Of a DNA stretch of 64,000 bases, positions 30,654 to 44,634 are shown in pieces (position 1 is the stretch's first letter; the number at the start of each line of letters is the position of its first letter). The DNA lies in contig WRLM01000001.1 of the NCBI GenBank assembly GCA_009777615.1, positions 1 to 64,000 on the forward strand, written 5' to 3'. The stretch comes from Candidatus Methanoplasma cognatum. GTDB lineage: Archaea; Thermoplasmatota; Thermoplasmata; Methanomassiliicoccales; Methanomethylophilaceae. Below the pieces are notes generated by a model. That model worked only from the letters and a program-made list of their open reading frames with translations, had not been told where the DNA came from and ran no database searches. The position numbers and the translations under genes were made by a program.

Positions 30654-32009
30654 TTATATCTTGCCTCTTGCGAAGAACGCTATGCCCACGATCGCGATGA
30701 CCGCGACTATTCCGATGGCCACGTACGTCATATTGATGCCGCCGCCCGATGATCCTCCGCCCGACGATCCGCCGCCGGAATGCACTACGTCGTCGCCGAT
30801 CTCATAGTACCAATTAAGCGCTCCGTTCTCCTCCAGAGCGCTTTCGGAATCGCCGAGAACGCTCATCGCCGCCTTGAACGGCTCTCTGATCTGGTTCATG
30901 GTTTGATTATACTGGATCTGTCCGATCTCGTTCGCGATATCCGCTCCGAAGGCGTTCCTGAATTCATTGAAGGTCGGCAGATTTCCCTTCCATACTTCGG
31001 ACAAGATGTTGTTCACAGCTTCGTCGTTAATTGTGCTGGTACTCCCTCCGGAAGACATGTCCGCAAGGTCGAAGGATGTCGTCCCGCTGTCGCTGTCGGT
31101 ATAACTCGTGCCGTTCTCGGTCATTTTCGCCTGGAAGCTGTATGTTGTGGTGACGGTCACGCTCTCGCCGTTCAGCGCCTTGTTCAAGTGGTCTGTCGTC
31201 AGGTCCGAACTGCCGACCTTGAATCCGAACGAGAAAGCGTATTCCATCTTCATCGAATCATCATTGACAACCGAAGCGTATGTATATGTGTCCTTGTGGT
31301 TAACGTAGTCGTATCCCTCTTTGAAATTCTGTTTTAAGCTCATTTTCGCTTCGAAAACAGTCGATGATTCAACAGTCCTCGGTATGAATTCCGGGGTGAG
31401 GTTCAGGTCCAGTTTTCCTTCCAAAGACACGGACGCCGACATAGATCCGGTCGGAACTACTCCGCTTCCGAAACCTATAAGGTCAGCGTTGGACGGGCTG
31501 AGGTACACTGTCACGCCCGCCTCCGCAAAGAGGGAATAGGTCAGAGACATCTTGTATCCGTTCGCCGTCTTCTCGGTCACCAAGAACTCGATGTCCATTG
31601 AGAAACTGCCTTTGTCTATGCGCAGACCGGATATCTCGGCGCCTTCATCCTGCAGTGCCTCCGATAGCTTTTCCATTGCTTCATTCATGTTTTTGCTGTC
31701 GGAGATCACCTTGATGATCGCATCCATCATAGGATCGCCTCCGAGAAGGTCTTCAGTTTCAGCCACAGCGATCTTGGCTATTTCGAAGAAGCGGTCTACG
31801 TTCAGATCGAGCGATATCCCGACCTTATTGCCGGCCTTTATTTCCGGGATCAGTTCCAGATAATCGTTGACCGGGTTGCCGTCCGAGTCTGCTCCGGACA
31901 GCTCCGCGCTGTCATGCAAAGCAAAGGGAACAAACGCGAACATCGCCGCAACGAACACGGCAAGTATCCATTTGTTATGTAATTGTATGTGGGGTCTTTT
32001 TGCTGCCAT
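30654..32009 (-). CDS. Secreted, C-terminally anchored protein of unknown function
   Basis: This 451-residue protein has an N-terminal hydrophobic segment (about residues 14-31) after a basic stretch, fitting a signal peptide. The long middle region is rich in beta-forming and serine/threonine residues, with no domain I recognise. A glycine-serine linker (GGGSSGGGSS) precedes a C-terminal membrane span (about 427-446) and a short basic end. The body would therefore be exposed outside the cell. A GGAGGAG Shine-Dalgarno site lies a few bases before the ATG. Its promoter faces the divergent gene at 32125. Function unknown. Confidence 0.7.
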   Translation of the reverse strand: MAAKRPHIQLHNKWILAVFVAAMFAFVPFALHDSAELSGADSDGNPVNDYLELIPEIKAGNKVGISLDLNVDRFFEIAKIAVAETEDLLGGDPMMDAIIKVISDSKNMNEAMEKLSEALQDEGAEISGLRIDKGSFSMDIEFLVTEKTANGYKMSLTYSLFAEAGVTVYLSPSNADLIGFGSGVVPTGSMSASVSLEGKLDLNLTPEFIPRTVESSTVFEAKMSLKQNFKEGYDYVNHKDTYTYASVVNDDSMKMEYAFSFGFKVGSSDLTTDHLNKALNGESVTVTTTYSFQAKMTENGTSYTDSDSGTTSFDLADMSSGGSTSTINDEAVNNILSEVWKGNLPTFNEFRNAFGADIANEIGQIQYNQTMNQIREPFKAAMSVLGDSESALEENGALNWYYEIGDDVVHSGGGSSGGGSSGGGINMTYVAIGIVAVIAIVGIAFFARGKI

Positions 32010-32124
32010 AAATGGTCTCCTCCGGGTCTATACGGCAAAAATGAGTATATAATCATACTGCAAACGGAAGGTCTGCTTATGAATACATCTAGTCGGCTGG
32101 GTATGGACAAAAATAATAACAGCA

Positions 32125-32961
32125 TTGAAGCTATGTGCCGACGTGGCCAAATATGCGCTCATTCTGAAAATGCTGCCGTACGTCCTTGCGGCCGCGGTGG
32201 TGATCCTGGTGCTGTCTGCATCAATTCCGATCCTCAGAGGGGGATTGGACGTCACTGCGGAAGGAGACACGGACATCAGTGTCGAAGGCGCCTTTATCCT
32301 GGCCAAAGGCACGTATGTCATAGATTCGGGCCTGACATATGACGTCCAGGATGTCACGCTCAGGGCATACATAGTGGACGATGCGTTCGGTTCCAGGGTG
32401 AACATCCTTACGCTGAGCGGAATAACGATAAAGGCCAACTCCGTCACAGAAATAAAACTGGAATCAAGAACATTCATCCCGTCCGCATATCTGATCCTCA
32501 GAGACCTTGTGTCGAGGGACGGGTCCGAGATCCCGATACGGGCGGAGTTCAGCGGGAAGTACATATACGGTCTGATCGGGATGAACGTGACGGTCGACAC
32601 AACGATACAGCTGTCGGAGAAAGGCAGCAAGCTGGAATATGACGTCCGGAAGGACGACACGTCATTATCTTTAGAAATTCGGAACATCAGCCCGGACATA
32701 CCCGTCGGTGATCAAAGCATCTCCGTGACGGGCGGCGGCGCAAGCGTGAATCTGTATGTTCACAGAGAAGGCAACACAGTATCGGCGGGAGCATCGGCGA
32801 GCGGTCAGTTCGCAGGATCGCTGAGCAAAATAACAGGTTCTTTCAGCGGCGCCCCTCCCGAGGCGATCGATGACCTGACAGGGGATGCGTTGCAGATAGA
32901 TGCGGAGAACCTGAAGCTTCTCCTCGATCTCCTGGCATATATATGGGGTGAGATCGAATGA
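32125..32961 (+). CDS. Membrane-anchored protein of unknown function
   Basis: The frame has a hydrophobic segment (residues ~17-37) followed by ~240 residues rich in beta strands, likely outside the cell. I recognise no domain. The start is uncertain. TTG at 32125 and ATG at 32170 are in frame but neither has a Shine-Dalgarno site. A leaderless-looking ATG at 32079, 27-30 bases after a TATA box, is in another frame (see findings). Its end overlaps the next gene by four bases (ATGA), so the two form an operon. Confidence 0.65.
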   Translation: MKLCADVAKYALILKMLPYVLAAAVVILVLSASIPILRGGLDVTAEGDTDISVEGAFILAKGTYVIDSGLTYDVQDVTLRAYIVDDAFGSRVNILTLSGITIKANSVTEIKLESRTFIPSAYLILRDLVSRDGSEIPIRAEFSGKYIYGLIGMNVTVDTTIQLSEKGSKLEYDVRKDDTSLSLEIRNISPDIPVGDQSISVTGGGASVNLYVHREGNTVSAGASASGQFAGSLSKITGSFSGAPPEAIDDLTGDALQIDAENLKLLLDLLAYIWGEIE

Positions 32962-33479
32962 GCCGCGCGGCCTGGCTGGCTGACCTGATCGGAGAAGGGG
33001 ACGCCAAAGCGGCGGTCTCATTCCTGATCATAAGTTTGGTAAAAATAGCTCTGGTCCTGGTGCTCATGGTCCTTTATGCATACGTTCTGCTTCACAGTTT
33101 TGCAGGCTCGCAGAACATCAGCATCGGAGTGATGGACATGTTCACGGCGGCAAAGAACCCCATCATCCTGCTCACGCCGTATTTTTTGCTGTCGGTATTC
33201 AGCGGCTATTACTACAAAGGAACAAAAAGAAGATTCTTCTTCATGATGGTGTCCAACACCTATCTTATGTGCGCGATACTGTTCTTTTCACACACGTTCC
33301 GCTATAAAGTGTATGATTTTCCGATAAACACCGGCTACCCGATGAGCATCAGTTCAATCTCTCTCGAGCTGGATATAAGCTTTATAGCGATCATGATGTG
33401 CGCATTTCCCGTATGCTCCATGATAAACGCTTACCTTGAATACGTGCGGAACAAGGCCGACGCGCCCGCATCGTTTTAA
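32958..33479 (+). CDS. Four-span membrane protein of unknown function
   Basis: This 173-residue protein has four predicted membrane spans at about 21-45, 67-86, 93-112 and 139-158, with short loops. It starts within the stop codon of the preceding gene (ATGA overlap), so they are probably co-translated and may act together. Its stop overlaps the stop of the convergent glycosylase gene in the palindrome ttttaaaa. I do not recognise the family. Confidence 0.7.
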   Translation: MSRAAWLADLIGEGDAKAAVSFLIISLVKIALVLVLMVLYAYVLLHSFAGSQNISIGVMDMFTAAKNPIILLTPYFLLSVFSGYYYKGTKRRFFFMMVSNTYLMCAILFFSHTFRYKVYDFPINTGYPMSISSISLELDISFIAIMMCAFPVCSMINAYLEYVRNKADAPASF

Positions 33480-34312
33480 AACGGGCGGATCCCGCCCGGG
33501 GTCTGCTCTCCGGTGATGACAGAGCTGTGGTAAAGGAACTCCTGAGCGTACCCCGCATAACGTCCGAATTTCTTCCTTCCGAACTCCGCCATCGTTCTGT
33601 AGCTTCCGCTGATCCCGTACATACTGTTCAGGCACTTTGAGATCCTGGCGTCCACCGGAAAAGCCTCAAGATGTCCGAATCCGAAAAGCGCCACGCAATC
33701 GGCTACTTTCGGCCCTACGCCGCTGATCATCATCAAATTTCTGATACAATCCGAATAGTCCATCTCTCCGATCGCCGCCAGATCGATGAGGCCGTTCTCC
33801 GCGTTCTCGGCCAGTCCGATGAACCTTTCCTCGCGGTATCCGAGCCTGCAGGCGGGTATCTCATCTTTTTTATCAAGTATCTGTTTCGGCGCGGGAAACG
33901 CTCTTCTCTCTCCGAGATCCCTGCCGAAAGTATCGCAAACAGATTCCACCATCTTGGCGATCCTTTTGACGTTAACGTTCGTTGCGAGGACATAGGTAGC
34001 AAGACATTCCCAGGGTTCCTGTTTCAGTATTCTCATTCCGGGGCAGGATGATGACAATGAGGCGACATAAGGGTCCGCGTTGGATATCTCTCTGATTATC
34101 TGAGAAAGGTCATCACAACTTCTGAAATAGCCAAGCAGTACATTCTTGTCGGAGCACCCTTCCGCCTCGAAACCCCCTGCACTCTCAGTCAGACGGATGA
34201 CCTCCTCTCCTATGACGCCGTTCCAGCTGTCGCCGGTCTTTCTCCATCTGTGTGCCTGTCCGCATCCCAGAGTGGGGTCGAGTGACACGTCGAGTTCTAT
34301 CCGCACGAGCAT
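33476..34312 (-). CDS. ogg: 8-oxoguanine DNA glycosylase (OGG1 type)
   Basis: This 278-residue protein has the OGG1 layout. An N-terminal domain carries LGCGQAHRW, matching the family's CGQ-FRW signature. The helix-hairpin-helix follows: GVGPKVADCVALFGF, with the catalytic lysine at 202 and the catalytic aspartate in PVDAR at 221. It excises oxidised guanine from DNA, and the lysine allows a beta-lyase step. It is divergent from an endonuclease IV gene 102 bases away, which would process the resulting abasic sites. The length suits the eukaryotic-like OGG1 branch. Confidence 0.9.
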   Translation of the reverse strand: MLVRIELDVSLDPTLGCGQAHRWRKTGDSWNGVIGEEVIRLTESAGGFEAEGCSDKNVLLGYFRSCDDLSQIIREISNADPYVASLSSSCPGMRILKQEPWECLATYVLATNVNVKRIAKMVESVCDTFGRDLGERRAFPAPKQILDKKDEIPACRLGYREERFIGLAENAENGLIDLAAIGEMDYSDCIRNLMMISGVGPKVADCVALFGFGHLEAFPVDARISKCLNSMYGISGSYRTMAEFGRKKFGRYAGYAQEFLYHSSVITGEQTPGGIRPF

Positions 34313-34414
34313 GATTATGTCTGAACAGACTAAAGGATTTGCCGCCCTATCTATCGTTCAGCTTTTGAAAAATGACCTGAGAACTCTGAAATATGCATAA
34401 TGTGTTGAGGGTTC

Positions 34415-35224
34415 ATGCGTTTTGGTCCAGCAGGATATCCGAGCGAAGGAAAGACGCCGGAAGGCTCATTACGGTACACGAAGGAAATAGGCCTCGATGC
34501 TCTCGAAGTAGAGTTTGTAAGAGGCGCAAGGATAAGTCCCGAACGAGCGAAGGCCGTAGGGGAGGCGGCAAAAGCTCTTGATATAAGGCTGAGCTGCCAC
34601 GCGCCCTATTTCATAAGTTTCAATTCAGATGATCCGGAGACGAGGGAGAAGAGCATAGGGTGGGTCATGGACACCGTAAGGGCGGCGCACCTTCTGGGAG
34701 CGTACATAATAGTGATCCACGCCGCTTCATACGGAAAGTCCCCGTACACTGCTTTGGGATCGGTCATAGACGGGCTGTCGAAATGCAAAGAGAAGATGGA
34801 CGATGAGAACATAAAAGATGTGATCCTGGGCGTGGAGACGATGGGCAAGAAAGGCCAGTTCGGCACGCTGAAGGAGATATCAGAAGTGATGGAAGGCGTT
34901 GATGGCGTAAGGCCGGTTCTGGATGTTGCGCATGTCCATGCCCGCGGTGTCGGATGTCTCAAAACAAAAGAGGATATGAGCAGGCTGGTTGAAGAGTTCT
35001 TCCCGTTGTGCGGGAATACAGCGCATTTTCACATCAGCTGCATAAAGTACGGCGAAAGAGGAGAGATCTCCCACCTCCCTCTGAGTTCAAAAGACCCAGA
35101 TATGCAATTATTGGCCGATGTGCTTATGGATTCTGAACAGGATTGCACGTTCATCTGCGAATCTCCCCTTATCGCGGAGGATGCGGTCGTGTTCAGGGAC
35201 ATGTTCCCGAAGTACCGTCGATAA
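34415..35224 (+). CDS. nfo: Endonuclease IV-family AP endonuclease
   Basis: This 269-residue TIM-barrel protein has the metal ligands expected of endonuclease IV: His in SCHAPYF and VIHAASYG, Glu in GVETMG, Asp and His in LDVAHVHARG, His in AHFHIS, and Glu in CESPL. The enzyme cuts the backbone 5' of abasic sites in base excision repair. The ATG at 34415 follows a gagggt motif. The divergent neighbour is the OGG glycosylase, giving a two-step repair module. Length is near that of archaeal members. Confidence 0.88.
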   Translation: MRFGPAGYPSEGKTPEGSLRYTKEIGLDALEVEFVRGARISPERAKAVGEAAKALDIRLSCHAPYFISFNSDDPETREKSIGWVMDTVRAAHLLGAYIIVIHAASYGKSPYTALGSVIDGLSKCKEKMDDENIKDVILGVETMGKKGQFGTLKEISEVMEGVDGVRPVLDVAHVHARGVGCLKTKEDMSRLVEEFFPLCGNTAHFHISCIKYGERGEISHLPLSSKDPDMQLLADVLMDSEQDCTFICESPLIAEDAVVFRDMFPKYRR

Positions 35225-35318
35225 ACTGATAAATGCCGCACCATGCTCCTTTCATTCAGGGAGGCGTTCCTCTGAAGAGGTCCATTGTAAAACAATTATT
35301 CAGGAACAGCCCGAAGGC

Positions 35319-37013
35319 TCATTCGATGACGAGCATGGCCGCTGAATGCAAAGGGTCTGCGGCCGAACCACGGCGCGGTAAAGGATGCGGTCTACGTGCG
35401 AACAATGACTCCATCTGTGGAAATGCGATGCCAAGCAGTTCTGCAGGTTCGATCTTATGCAGTCCTCCCCCATAGACACGTCCCCCCGTCACAAGGCTCG
35501 CTGGCTCGATGTCGTTGAGCAGTTCCCATATGGTACGCCCGAGGCTCGGGTCTTTTTGTAATTCCGATCTCAGCCATCCTTTGGGATACAATCCAAGGTA
35601 GGAATTTGTCACGACCGCATCTGATTCGTTGTAGATGAATCGGAAGGCCTTGTCGTTTGATCCTCTTTTGCGCCCCATGTATGTGCAGATATAAAGCGGA
35701 GCCTCGCGCTGCTCCTGGTAGTACCAGCATTTGCGCGATCTGCACAAATATCCGGCGGCGACCTCATCCTTCCCCCTGCAAAGATATTGCCAAAGCTGCG
35801 GATATTTTTCTTCGACCTCGTGTTCGGGCAACCGGCAATCGAGCAAAAACAGCTGCTGCCGCAGCAACGGATTCCCCAATTCATCGGCTTTAATTTCGTT
35901 TTCTTCAAGATATCTCGCACTTGGCAGAATAGGTCTGAAACACTCCGAAGGAAGTCCGAGTTTTTCGATGGTAGCTTTCTCAAGTATGAAGAATCCGTTA
36001 TTCCCGGTGGCAATGCCGCGCTTTACGTCAAAACAATCCGAAAGGCGAACGGACTCTTCTGTTCGGCGCACTGTTTCTGCAAAGGGGATGGGCGTCCATT
36101 TGAGGTCGCTTTTCAAGTCGTCTCTTGGGACCTTGCGCGCTATATTCGGAGAATGCAGCGTACCGCCGAAAGAGAATTCGATACTATCCGTCATCATCGG
36201 CCTTTTTTTTCTGAACCACACTACTGCAGAAGACACGAGGGCATCGCTGAACTGGACATCAGCAGGATTGAAGCGGTGGATCCGCAAAAGCTCAACTTCC
36301 GAAAGTAAGAACTGTTTCAATTTTACACCATAGTTAACATCCATGAATTCGCTCGGGATCAACCATGCGGCTATGCCGTTCTCTTTCATTGTCTGGACGG
36401 ACTGCAATAGGAAATGACAATACAATCCTGCCAAACCGGACAGATTTACGTTTGTTAATCTTCTCGTTCTTTCTTTTATGCGCTGTTTATCGTCCTGGTT
36501 CAGAAGGTGGTGCCTCACATACGGCGGGTTGCATATCAGCAGGTTGCATTTTTCTACAAGATCGATCCTCGTAAAGTCAGATATGATGACCTCAAGCCCG
36601 CTGTCCTGCCACAGATCTTTTGCGGGGATGGCGTAATGAGGATCGATTTCCACTCCGGTCGCAGAGTCTATTCTTTTGTTCTCACATAGCCTGAGTAATG
36701 CAGAATAGAACGCACCTGTGCCGAGAGCCGGATCAAAAAAGCTAATCTGCTCGTTATTATCCAGAAGCGTGAGGCTATATGCAACTATCTCTTGAGCTAA
36801 TTCAGAGGGTGTAGAAAACTGACCCAATCGGCGTCGTTCCTCTAGGGTCTTTTTTTCATCCAGCTCTGCCTGGATGATGCCGCGTTCGTCCTCCAGCCGC
36901 CGGTTGTAAGTCAGAGACCGTATAATGCCAGATCGTCCATCCGATGTTCCCAGATCCAATCTATACCCTCCCCCGCTTCGTAACCAAGATAACCCAAATC
37001 GAAATAACCGCAC
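35319..37013 (-). CDS. N6-adenine DNA methyltransferase of a XamI-like restriction-modification system
   Basis: Counted from the GTG at 37013, the protein has the SAM-binding motif DPALGTG (94-100) and the catalytic NPPY (162-165), the arrangement of adenine-N6 methyltransferases of the Eco57I-like class. LGQFSTP before motif I is also typical. The rest would be target recognition. The start is uncertain: GTG 37013 gives a 103-base overlap with the nuclease gene and TTG 36959 a shorter one. The overlap suggests translational coupling after the nuclease gene. Base composition is lower in GC than the flanking housekeeping genes, suggesting transfer. The last ~30 residues look atypical. Confidence 0.82.
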   Translation of the reverse strand: MRLFRFGLSWLRSGGGYRLDLGTSDGRSGIIRSLTYNRRLEDERGIIQAELDEKKTLEERRRLGQFSTPSELAQEIVAYSLTLLDNNEQISFFDPALGTGAFYSALLRLCENKRIDSATGVEIDPHYAIPAKDLWQDSGLEVIISDFTRIDLVEKCNLLICNPPYVRHHLLNQDDKQRIKERTRRLTNVNLSGLAGLYCHFLLQSVQTMKENGIAAWLIPSEFMDVNYGVKLKQFLLSEVELLRIHRFNPADVQFSDALVSSAVVWFRKKRPMMTDSIEFSFGGTLHSPNIARKVPRDDLKSDLKWTPIPFAETVRRTEESVRLSDCFDVKRGIATGNNGFFILEKATIEKLGLPSECFRPILPSARYLEENEIKADELGNPLLRQQLFLLDCRLPEHEVEEKYPQLWQYLCRGKDEVAAGYLCRSRKCWYYQEQREAPLYICTYMGRKRGSNDKAFRFIYNESDAVVTNSYLGLYPKGWLRSELQKDPSLGRTIWELLNDIEPASLVTGGRVYGGGLHKIEPAELLGIAFPQMESLFARRPHPLPRRGSAADPLHSAAMLVIE

Positions 37014-37939
37014 AAGAAAAGTCCATATCTGATACCGTTGCCGTAAGTGCGTCTGAGTTGTGCCATCTTTTGCGCTTCTTCTTTACGCCGCTTGTTCACA
37101 TTAGTGAAATCTCCCGCAGACTTCGCCTCTATCAATAAAGGAAACTCACCATATTTTGCCGAAATAGGCATTATGATCACGTCAACAGGGACATTGATCT
37201 TTTTATTACCCAATAAATCTGCATCGGATGCATTTGTTTTGAATGAGATAGTGCCGCGATTTTTGAACACCTCTTCGCCGGAAGAGGCTATAACAGGCAC
37301 ATTGGTCCTAAATGAAAACGTGCCTGGTTCTATTTTGTCAAATTTTACGGGTCTTTCCATCTTTCTGTATCCGCGTTCGACAAGCCAGCTCTCTATTGAT
37401 GAAAGCTGCCGTTTTTCCTGCGCATTGCGGATTATTGGGTCCGAGATTGCGCCGCACAGCCGATCGGCAATGATGGTTGCGGCGCGGTCAATCTCTGCAT
37501 TTGTGGGTTGTTTGCTGTTTCTCAGCCAAACAAATATGTCCGAATCTGCCATCAATGTTATGATCTTCGCAATCTTATTCAACTCAATTTCGAGGCGTTC
37601 TTTGTCCATCCGGCGCGGGATCATAGGCGTTTCCGCCTCCATGCACTCCACAAGCCGTCTTGGTACGCCAGTTAAGCCTATCAGTCTATCCCTTGCTATT
37701 GGCGGGCAAGTGGACATACGTAAAATGGATAGGATCCCGGGATTTTCATTCAGCACAGCAAAGGAGATATCCCGCAAAGCATCAGTTGCTTCCAGCATCT
37801 TTTCGACGTGTCCTGTTGCAAGCATCCGTGCATCACGATATGCTTTCGGTGCAAATTCCATAAACCAGCCGTTGTAGAAATCCACGGACTTCGCAATGTC
37901 CTCTTTCCACTTGTCAGGGTTCATTCTGTTGATGGCCAT
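36911..37939 (-). CDS. XamI-family type II restriction endonuclease
   Basis: I prefer ATG 37939 (MAINRMNPDKW) over the GTG two codons earlier. The C-terminal region carries a PD-(D/E)XK core: PVDVII (Asp ~255 in the GTG numbering) and LLIEAKSAGDF (Glu ~273, Lys ~275). It is followed by NVNKRRKEEA and CGYFDLGYLGYEA, which I recognise as XamI-family features. XamI cuts GTCGAC, so the same target is plausible, not shown. A TATA-like aataaaatc (minus strand, about 37970) lies upstream. It precedes and overlaps its methyltransferase. Confidence 0.72.
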   Translation of the reverse strand: MAINRMNPDKWKEDIAKSVDFYNGWFMEFAPKAYRDARMLATGHVEKMLEATDALRDISFAVLNENPGILSILRMSTCPPIARDRLIGLTGVPRRLVECMEAETPMIPRRMDKERLEIELNKIAKIITLMADSDIFVWLRNSKQPTNAEIDRAATIIADRLCGAISDPIIRNAQEKRQLSSIESWLVERGYRKMERPVKFDKIEPGTFSFRTNVPVIASSGEEVFKNRGTISFKTNASDADLLGNKKINVPVDVIIMPISAKYGEFPLLIEAKSAGDFTNVNKRRKEEAQKMAQLRRTYGNGIRYGLFLCGYFDLGYLGYEAGEGIDWIWEHRMDDLALYGL

Positions 37940-38036
37940 ATGCACTCTGTTATCTGTATTTGAACATATGATTTTATTTCTTTGGCATGAGGCATAGTAA
38001 AACTTTTTATCCTACGTCACAATCAACGGTTCCGAC

Positions 38037-38111
38037 GCCACTGTGGCTCAGCGGTAGAGCGGCAGTTTCGTAAACTGTAGGCCGGGGGTTCGATCCCCTC
38101 CAGTGGCTCCA
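38037..38111 (+). tRNA. tRNA-Thr (anticodon CGT)
   Basis: The cloverleaf folds cleanly. The acceptor is gccactg/cagtggc, the D arm gctc...gagc, and the anticodon stem gcagt/actgt with loop ttcgtaa (anticodon CGT). The T arm is ggggg-ttcgatc-ccctc, discriminator t, and CCA is encoded. No intron is present. A tttttatcc box at 38004-38012 lies about 25 bases upstream. Confidence 0.95.
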
Positions 38112-38117
38112 CTTGTC

Positions 38118-43906
<5,789 letters not shown>

Positions 43907-43910
<4 letters not shown>

Positions 43911-44317
43911 AGGTACGGCTCAGGAAGACCATTAGGACAGAGAAGGCAAAGAAGACAAAGGAGGAGATCAGAGGGACCGTGCTGATCATCCTCCTCGCCG
44001 CCGGCGCGGCGGTCTCGGCCGCGGTGGCCGCGGTCTCGATCGCCGAGGGGAATACCGCCCGCACGGCAGTTTCGCTGCTGTCTTTCATCATCCTCGCCGC
44101 ATGCGCGGTATCGGCATGGCTATTCCGAGCAAGGCTTTCCGCTCTGAACAAGGTCGAAAAGGAGATCAAATGTCTCCGGCTGAAGAAACCGGGCATTGAT
44201 AAGACGTACGAGGATGAGATATTACCCAAGCCGCACGACGGCGGCCAAGATATGGCCGGTAAAAGATATGAAGAAGAGATCGTGCCGAAGGGAAAGATGC
44301 CGGACAAGGGGCGATGA
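43907..44317 (+). CDS. Two-span membrane protein, third gene of the gyrase operon
   Basis: This 136-residue protein has a basic N-terminus (residues 1-22), two membrane spans (about 24-46 and 53-73), and a charged tail with two similar stretches, YEDEILPK and YEEEIVPK. It overlaps the gyrA stop by four bases, so it is translated from the gyrase mRNA. I do not recognise the family, and its placement does not by itself show a role in DNA topology. Confidence 0.7.
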
Positions 44318-44334
44318 TCAACAGAACCCGAAAA

Positions 44335-44352
44335 CACGGGTTATTCTTCGTG
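44335..44352 (+). terminator. Hairpin after the gyrase operon
   Basis: A perfect inverted repeat aacccg-aaaaca-cgggtt lies 18 bases after the stop at 44317. It is followed by only a weak T tract (tattctt). Archaeal termination depends mainly on U tracts, so the hairpin may act in RNA processing or stability instead. Confidence 0.35.
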
Positions 44353-44634
44353 CTCAGCGAAGTTCACAAGGAAGCGAACGCCGGCCGCATATTTGTATGT
44401 GGAGGGATTGCTCGGGCCCGGATAAGAGGTAAGATCAAAGGGCGATCGGAAGAGTGATTCAGCGCTCCGCCCGAAGAACAAAATTTATTATCAAGATGAA
44501 AGTATCCTCCCTTCAGTTTCCATCCGATCGGCGGAACATGCGTAACGTTTCCGCCTTCCCACTCATGATGGTCACTAGAAGATGATATTATATCAGACAG
44601 CAACGCCCCGGAGACCTAGGATACTGCGTTTAAA
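44353..44634. other. Intergenic region before the MFS gene
   Basis: I see no supported gene. A minus-strand frame at 44364-44603 (79 codons) has an ordinary composition but no recognised domain. A TATA-like gatattatatc near 44583-44595 probably serves the MFS gene. Confidence 0.35.

Noticed and set aside
36910-38111. Integration of the restriction-modification genes at tRNA-Thr
   Set aside because: No copy of the tRNA 3' end is seen at the other boundary, there is no integrase, and the genes lie on the 5' side of the tRNA.
44364-44603. 79-codon minus-strand frame after the gyrase operon
   Set aside because: No recognised domain or clear start signal. It may be a remnant, but I cannot support it.
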